Source: Siphlonurus alternatus
Taxonomy: Eukaryota > Arthropoda > Insecta > Ephemeroptera > Siphlonuridae
DNA: 64,000 nucleotides
Reading direction: 5' to 3'
NCBI GenBank assembly: GCA_949825025.1
Contig: OX463786.1
Location: 17,927,911 to 17,991,910 of the forward strand
Shown: piece after piece, positions 59,570 to 64,000 of the stretch
Numbering within the stretch: position 1 is the stretch's first letter
How the letters are laid out: each line of letters begins with the position of its first letter
Program-made: the position numbers and the translations under genes
The notes under the pieces: model-generated
What the model saw: only the letters and a program-made list of their open reading frames with translations
Databases searched by the model: none
Told to the model about the DNA's origin: nothing

Positions 59570-61883
59570 ATGAAGGTAGCGATCTTTTTGGTGTTTGGTA
59601 AGTCATAATGGACTTTTTTTTTAATAGATGTGTCACAAGTTATCGAGCATGGGTGGGTTTGTATCTGCATACTTAGCGGGAAAATAGTGTAAAGAAGTGC
59701 TATGAAAAAAATAGCAATTCTCGTCAGTCATCGCAACGTACTTACTATAAAATAATTAAAAAGATAAAAAAACGAAAAACTAAAAAAAAAAAAAAATAAA
59801 AATAGCTTCAGGTAGTGATACCACGGATCAGCTGACCCAATGCTAAAAAATCCCATCCATGAAAATTATATAAAAAAAAAATAAATAAAATGTTCTCTTC
59901 TACATCCCCTATCGGTATTATAGCTATAATATCAGGTATACAAATTCGAGCTAGTTTTTGAGTTAATAATTTTTAAAGTTGACTAATTTAACATTGAAGT
60001 TTCATTTCTCCATTTTAAAGTAATCAACTCTAAAAATTAATAACTCGAAAACTAGCTCGTTTTTATATACCTGATATTTTAGCTATACTAATAGGGGATG
60101 TAGAGAAGAACATTATATTTTTTTTTATAATTTTCATGAATGGTATTTTTTTAGCATTGGGTCAGCTGATTCGTGTTAACTCTACTTTACCCCCCCTAAC
60201 CCCTTTATAGTGCGTGGAACGAAGAAGTCCTTGGTAATGTAGAATTTAATTTAAAGACACCAAGATACTGTACTGTACCAAAGCTATAACTCACCGTAAT
60301 AATTACATATGATTAAATATTCATTTTTATTTTTCATACATGCATGATTATGGAGCTAGCTGGATTATTTTTTTACATTATATTCTACATTTATATCAGG
60401 GAATTTCTTTTCTCTGTTTCTATCATCAAAATATGCAACACTAAATACTATTATAACTGTTATTTTTATACTATTTTTGTTTAAAGCCAGACACCTTTAA
60501 TATATATAAAAATAAATTACATATTTTTATAAATGAATAAAATGAATTTCCGTTTTAATTCATTATCATGTGAAAAAATTGCAATAAAGCAAGTTTAAAA
60601 CTTTTTACAATTTGCTTATATTTTCCATCATTAATATTAAATGACTGCCCCCAGGTGCGATGCTGGTGCTCTGTGTGCTAGCAGACGAGGAGGATTGTCC
60701 AAGTAGCTGCGCAGAACACTTCAGTCCCGTCTGCGCAACTGACTCTGAGGAGGACCAGAAAATATTCAGTAACGAGTGTGAGATGGAGCGGTTCAACTGC
60801 GATCACAACAAAGGTGACTTCTCGAGGAAGAAGGACTGTCCTTGAGGATACCAAGTCAGCTGATTTTGCGTTGTTCCCATCGTCCTATATTTGTAAAAAA
60901 AAAAAGAAAAACTTGAAATTACTGTATTGACATTTTGACATATTAAAGATTTTCTTTTTAGAGAAAAATAAGCTAAAATAATCAAAATCAGAAGACTCTT
61001 AAATGTGGGGGTAAGAGACGGTTTTAAATTAACAATCACTACGTTTACATGACGGTGTTTAATGCGTATCCGTTGATGACGGATAATGTTATTCTTATGA
61101 GGCATCGTCAACGGATACGCATTATGTTTTGGGTTTAGTTGATTGGACTGTCTAGTCCTGACTACGCCTTTTTTTTATAAATAAAGCCCTTTATAATTAT
61201 TATTATTTATTATTATTAAACACCGTCATGTAAACGTAGTGAATAAAGCTTTAACAGTTAATTAATATTTAACATGATGAAAAATTTTTCCTTCGGAGAA
61301 CACTTGAAGTATTTATTTAATATTTAAAGAGACAATAAATTGTTATTAATTTTTTAATATTGTATTAAACCCTCTCTAACATCCTTAAAATCGTGCTGCA
61401 AAACGCTATGACGTCATAGTCATATAATGCTTGTTCCTGTATATGCTTGTATGTTAAATATTTGCATGACAATAGGTCTGTTCGTAAATATAGCTAAATA
61501 CGCAATCAGAAAGAATCGATTATTTGTGATGAACCTTAAGTTCTATGTACATAAGGTTCATCACAAATAATCGATTCTTTCTGATTGTGTATATTTACGA
61601 ACAGACCTTATGACTTCATAACGTTTTGCAGCACGCACGATTTTAAGGGTTTTAGAGGGCTAAAAATATCAGAAAATTTTTATTATTAATACATATCGGA
61701 GAGTTCCCTATTCAAACACACAGTAAAAAATGCCATACCGGTTTCATACTTAAATATTGTATTGATAATAATATTTAAAAATAAATTGACATGTTTATTT
61801 TTGCAGATTACATTGCTCAGCCAGAGGGGGAATGTTTCCATGAGAAAAGAGAGCAACAGGAAGAAGGAAAACAAGAATTATGA
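59570..61883 (+). CDS. Secreted single-domain Kazal-type serine protease inhibitor
   Basis: Three exons, 59570-59597 (TTTG|GTAAGT), 60655-60813 (AAAG|GTGACT) and 61807-61883, phases 1 and 1, encode 87 residues. A signal peptide (MKVAIFLVFG then AMLVLCVLA) precedes DEEDC. Six cysteines follow the Kazal order: C-x3-C-x7-C-x14-C-x6-C-x13-C, with PVC, FSNEC and GEC. The spacing between cysteines 3 and 4 is longer than the usual 10. By analogy with ovomucoid domains, the P1 position (second residue after Cys2) is Glu, which is not a trypsin-type P1. The tail is rich in Glu, Gln and Lys. If intron 2 is not removed, the frame stops at 60845 and loses Cys6, so the spliced form is favoured. An AATAAA lies at 61921. 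The expected role is extracellular protease inhibition; the target is unknown. Confidence 0.88.
59810..60192. mobile_element. Family B palindromic element, copy 8 (Kazal intron 1)
   Basis: GGTAGTGATACCACGGATCA at the left and TGATTCGTGTTAACTCTACT at the right. The flanking TTAA is lost, so this is an older copy. Confidence 0.7.
61037..61241. mobile_element. Family E palindromic MITE, copy 2, itself interrupted
   Basis: CACTACGTTTACATGACGGT and ACCGTCATGTAAACGTAGTG ends. About 97 bases ending in ATT repeats (61121-61217) interrupt the right arm between GCATTA and AACACCG. Confidence 0.85.
61121..61217 (+). mobile_element. Retroposon 3'-end fragment with ATT tail nested in family E
   Basis: GACTGTCTAGTCCTGACTAC, then AATAAAGCCC and ATTATTATT. 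The polyadenylation-like signal followed by a simple-repeat tail suggests the 3' end of a LINE. A possible ATTA duplication flanks it. Confidence 0.5.
61375..61665. mobile_element. Family G palindromic element, copy 2, carrying a nested family F element
   Basis: AAAATCGTGCTGCAAAACGC at the left and GTTTTGCAGCACGCACGATT at the right. Family F copy 2 occupies 61474-61608, inside CATGACAAT and TATGACTTCAT. Confidence 0.75.
61474..61608. mobile_element. Family F hairpin MITE, copy 2
   Basis: AGGTCTGTTCGTAAATATAG and ATATTTACGAACAGACCT ends. It is longer than copy 1 owing to a second small palindrome (GATGAACCTTAAG and TAAGGTTCATC) in its centre. Confidence 0.85.
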
Positions 61884-61920
61884 AAAGTGAAATTATTGAT
61901 TATTGTAATGAAAATTCAGA

Positions 61921-61926
61921 AATAAA
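61921..61926 (+). terminator. Polyadenylation signal of the Kazal inhibitor gene
   Basis: AATAAA sits 38 bases after the stop codon of the third Kazal exon. Its place fits a short 3' UTR and supports exon 3 as the terminal exon. Confidence 0.55.
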
Positions 61927-61989
61927 GCATTTTTCTCGTAATTAAGTTAAAATACAAGTAGCAGTCTGTAATATATTCACCCCATTTAC

Positions 61990-62092
61990 TTAACAGGAAT
62001 CATCATAGAAGGTTCAGTAGCCGCCAGTTCAATAGAACCGGCTCGTTGTCAGCTACGAGTCTATTAAACTGGCTAGGGCTCCTGATGACTAC
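61990..62092. repeat. Family H repeat
   Basis: AGAAGGTTCAGTAGCCGCCA, AGAACCGGCTCGTTGTCAGC and GAGTCTATTAAACTGGCTAG in order. Confidence 0.6.
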
Positions 62093-62204
62093 AAACTGTA
62101 ATTATTCTTTCAATTAATAAGAATAAATGAGATAGTTTCAAAACCAAATATTTATATTCCCGTTAAGATACCTGAAAGCTAGTCTTTATTTCAAGTGTCA
62201 TTTA

Positions 62205-62360
62205 TCCGGTTTTGAATAAAGAGATTTCCATAGTTCTCTCAGTCACAATCAAGCAAATGCTGTGATAGAGATTTTTGGAAGGCACAACAAAATCTTATAC
62301 ATCTTATATATTGCCAATTTGATTCATGGAAAGCCTGGAAGTTTAATTCAGTCACTTGTG
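62205..62360. repeat. Family I dispersed repeat, diverged
   Basis: AGATTTCCATAGTTCTCTCA then GTCACAATCAAGCAAATGCT, weakly matching 57715-57850. Confidence 0.45.
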
Positions 62361-62454
62361 CCCAAAGCCTTACAACAGGGTTCATTTGAAGTAAAAAAAA
62401 TATGCATAAAAAAGTTAATTAAATAAATTAATTGCGGAAACAATGAGGGGAATT

Positions 62455-62665
62455 CAAAAAGACTTATCCGCGAGGTTTATCCGGCGGATAACTTGTCCAA
62501 GTTCTAGTCTGGATAACCTAAATACTTAGCCGCATGGACAAGTATTATATATAGGCCCAGACAAGGGTTTGGATAAGTTACTTTGGACAAGTCACTTAGC
62601 CAAACCTGTTGGACAAATTCTCGTGGCTATTATAAGATAGCCGCACGGATAAGTATCGCGGACAT
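62455..62665. repeat. Cluster of GGATAAGT / ACTTGTCC motifs
   Basis: About nine copies of a GGAYAAGT-type octamer in both orientations within 210 bases, for example ACTTATCCG, GGCGGATAACTTGTCC and GGATAAGTTAC. No gene frame. Confidence 0.5.
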
Positions 62666-62833
62666 CTCTCTCACCTGGATATCTTTTAATTACGAAGCCA
62701 TCTTGGATTACGTATTAAATATGGAGGCAATTGGACCTCGATATATGGTGATTTGTTGCTAATTTATTTAGCAATTGTGTTTAAATATGATTGAGTATCA
62801 ATATTTGTAGTTTTTAGAAGACTATAATTTCAG

Positions 62834-64000
62834 AGCATGATTGAGCTAAAATTAGAAGTTTTGGTTTTGTCAAGTTTTGCCGTTTTCACTGTTTTGAGGT
62901 TTAATGCCTCAAAATCCGGCTTTTTTGTTTGTTATTGAATCTTCAAAATTCCTTCATATTTGAACTCCTAGGGTCCAATTACATGACGTCAGGTGTTTTC
63001 AGCATGATCGAGCTAAAATTAAATGTTTTGGTTTTGACAAGTTTTGCCGTTTTTACTGTTTTGAAGTTTAAGGCCTCAAAATCAGGCTTTTTGTTTGTTA
63101 TTGAATCTTCAAAATTCCTTCATATTTGAACTCCTAGGGTCCAATTACACGGCGTCAGGTGTTTTTAGTATGATCAAGCTAAAATTAAAAGTTTTGGTTT
63201 TGCCGTTTTCACTGTTTTGAAGTTTAAGGCCTCAAAATCCGGCACTTTTGTTTATGATTAAAACTTCAAAATTCCTTCATATTTGAACTCCTAGGGTCCA
63301 ATTACATGGCTTCAGGTGTTTTCAGCATAATCGAGCTACAATTAGAAGTTTTGGTTGTGTCAGGTTTTGCCGTTTTCACTGTTTTGAAGTTTAAGGCCTC
63401 AAAATCCGGCTTTTTTGTTTCTGCCTAAATCTTCAAAATTCCTTCATATTTGAACTCCTAGGGTCCAATTACATGACGTCAGGTGTTTACAGCATGATCG
63501 AGCTAAAATTAGAAGTTTTGGTTTTGTCGTGTTTTGCCGTTTTCACTGTTTTGATGTTTAAGGCCTCAAAATCCGGCTTTTTTGTTTGTTATTGAATCTT
63601 CAAAATTCCTTCATATTTGAACTCCTAGGGTCCAATTACATGACGTCAGGTGTTTTCAGCATGATCGAGCTAAAATTAAATGTTTTGGTTTTGACAAGTT
63701 TTGCCGTTTTTACTGTTTTGAAGTTTAAGGCCTCAAAATCAGGCTTTTTGTTTGTTATTGAATCTTCAAAATTCCTTCATATTTGAACTCCTAGGGTCCA
63801 ATTACACGGCGTCAGGTGTTTTTAGTATGATCAAGCTAAAATTAAAAGTTTTGGTTTTGCCGTTTTCACTGTTTTGAAGTTTAAGGCCTCAAAATCCGGC
63901 ACTTTTGTTTATGATTAAAACTTCAAAATTCCTTCATATTTGAACTCCTAGGGTCCAATTACATGGCTTCAGGTGTTTTCAGCATAATCGAGCTACAATT
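62834..64000. repeat. Satellite array with a four-monomer higher-order repeat, running off the right edge
   Basis: The landmark CCTAGGGTCCAATTA falls at 62967, 63133, 63290, 63457, 63624, 63790 and 63947. The steps are 166, 157, 167, 167, 166 and 157, so the pattern repeats every 657 bases. Monomers share ATGATCGAGCTAAAATTA, TTAAGGCCTCAAAATC and CTTCAAAATTCCTTCATATT. Open frames in it are by-products of the repeat. Confidence 0.95.

Larger units (their letters stand above)
60848..61312. mobile_element. Family D-type element with nested insertions (Kazal intron 2)
   Basis: CCAAGTCAGCTGATTTTGCG near the left and GGAGAACACTTGAAGT at the right match the ends of 31603-31832. It is interrupted at 61037-61241 by a family E element. 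Confidence 0.55.

Noticed and set aside
60814..60845. Read-through C-terminus of the Kazal protein as the main form
   Set aside because: It removes the sixth cysteine, whereas the downstream exon at 61807 supplies it in frame with proper splice sites.
62929..63786. Two identical 66-codon open frames
   Set aside because: They are the same stretch of satellite repeated at exactly the 657-base period.
62834..64000. CRISPR-like regular spacing
   Set aside because: The whole unit repeats, not a short repeat with unique spacers, and the genome is eukaryotic.

Overview
The window is AT-rich nuclear DNA from an animal, most likely an arthropod and perhaps an insect. The reasons are spliced genes with GT/AG introns, a clip-domain serine protease (a class typical of arthropod haemolymph), and dense inverted-repeat DNA transposon derivatives. 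I cannot name the species. No tRNA, rRNA or CRISPR array was seen. Only about 4 kb is coding.

Layout. (1) 436-2237, minus: the 5' part of an inhibitor-of-apoptosis (BIR-repeat) gene that runs off the left edge. (2) 2.4-29 kb: no gene I can support. This stretch holds palindromic elements, AT microsatellites, an internally deleted hAT transposon (10188-11545) and a 4.6 kb LTR retrotransposon without coding capacity (21003-25573), the last lying in an unusual arrangement with a third, inverted LTR and 0.5 kb direct repeats. (3) 29210-35817, plus: a seven-exon clip-domain trypsin-like protease. (4) 37248-39869, plus: TRAPPC5, a TRAPP vesicle-tethering subunit. (5) 43197-44966, minus: MRPS26, a mitochondrial small-subunit ribosomal protein. 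(6) 47842-50270 and 54341-56679, minus: two tandem paralogues resembling GTP cyclohydrolase I feedback regulatory protein (GFRP/GCHFR). Each was assembled from four tiny coding exons with identical intron phases. (7) 59570-61883, plus: a secreted Kazal-type protease inhibitor in three exons. (8) 62.8 kb to the right edge: a satellite whose four ~157-167 bp monomers form a 657 bp higher-order repeat.

The genes do not form an operon or one pathway. The secreted protease and the Kazal inhibitor are both haemolymph-type proteins but lie 24 kb apart. The closest relation is among MRPS26, GFRP-A and GFRP-B: all three are on the minus strand, and their upstream regions appear to share two collinear blocks, suggesting they arose by segmental duplication or share a captured promoter.

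The rest is repeats. At least eight families of non-autonomous inverted-repeat elements recur, several nested inside each other, including a family inserted at TTAA and a family carrying a perfect TGACGTCA site in each arm. All coordinates and splice sites were read by eye; no alignments or searches were run.
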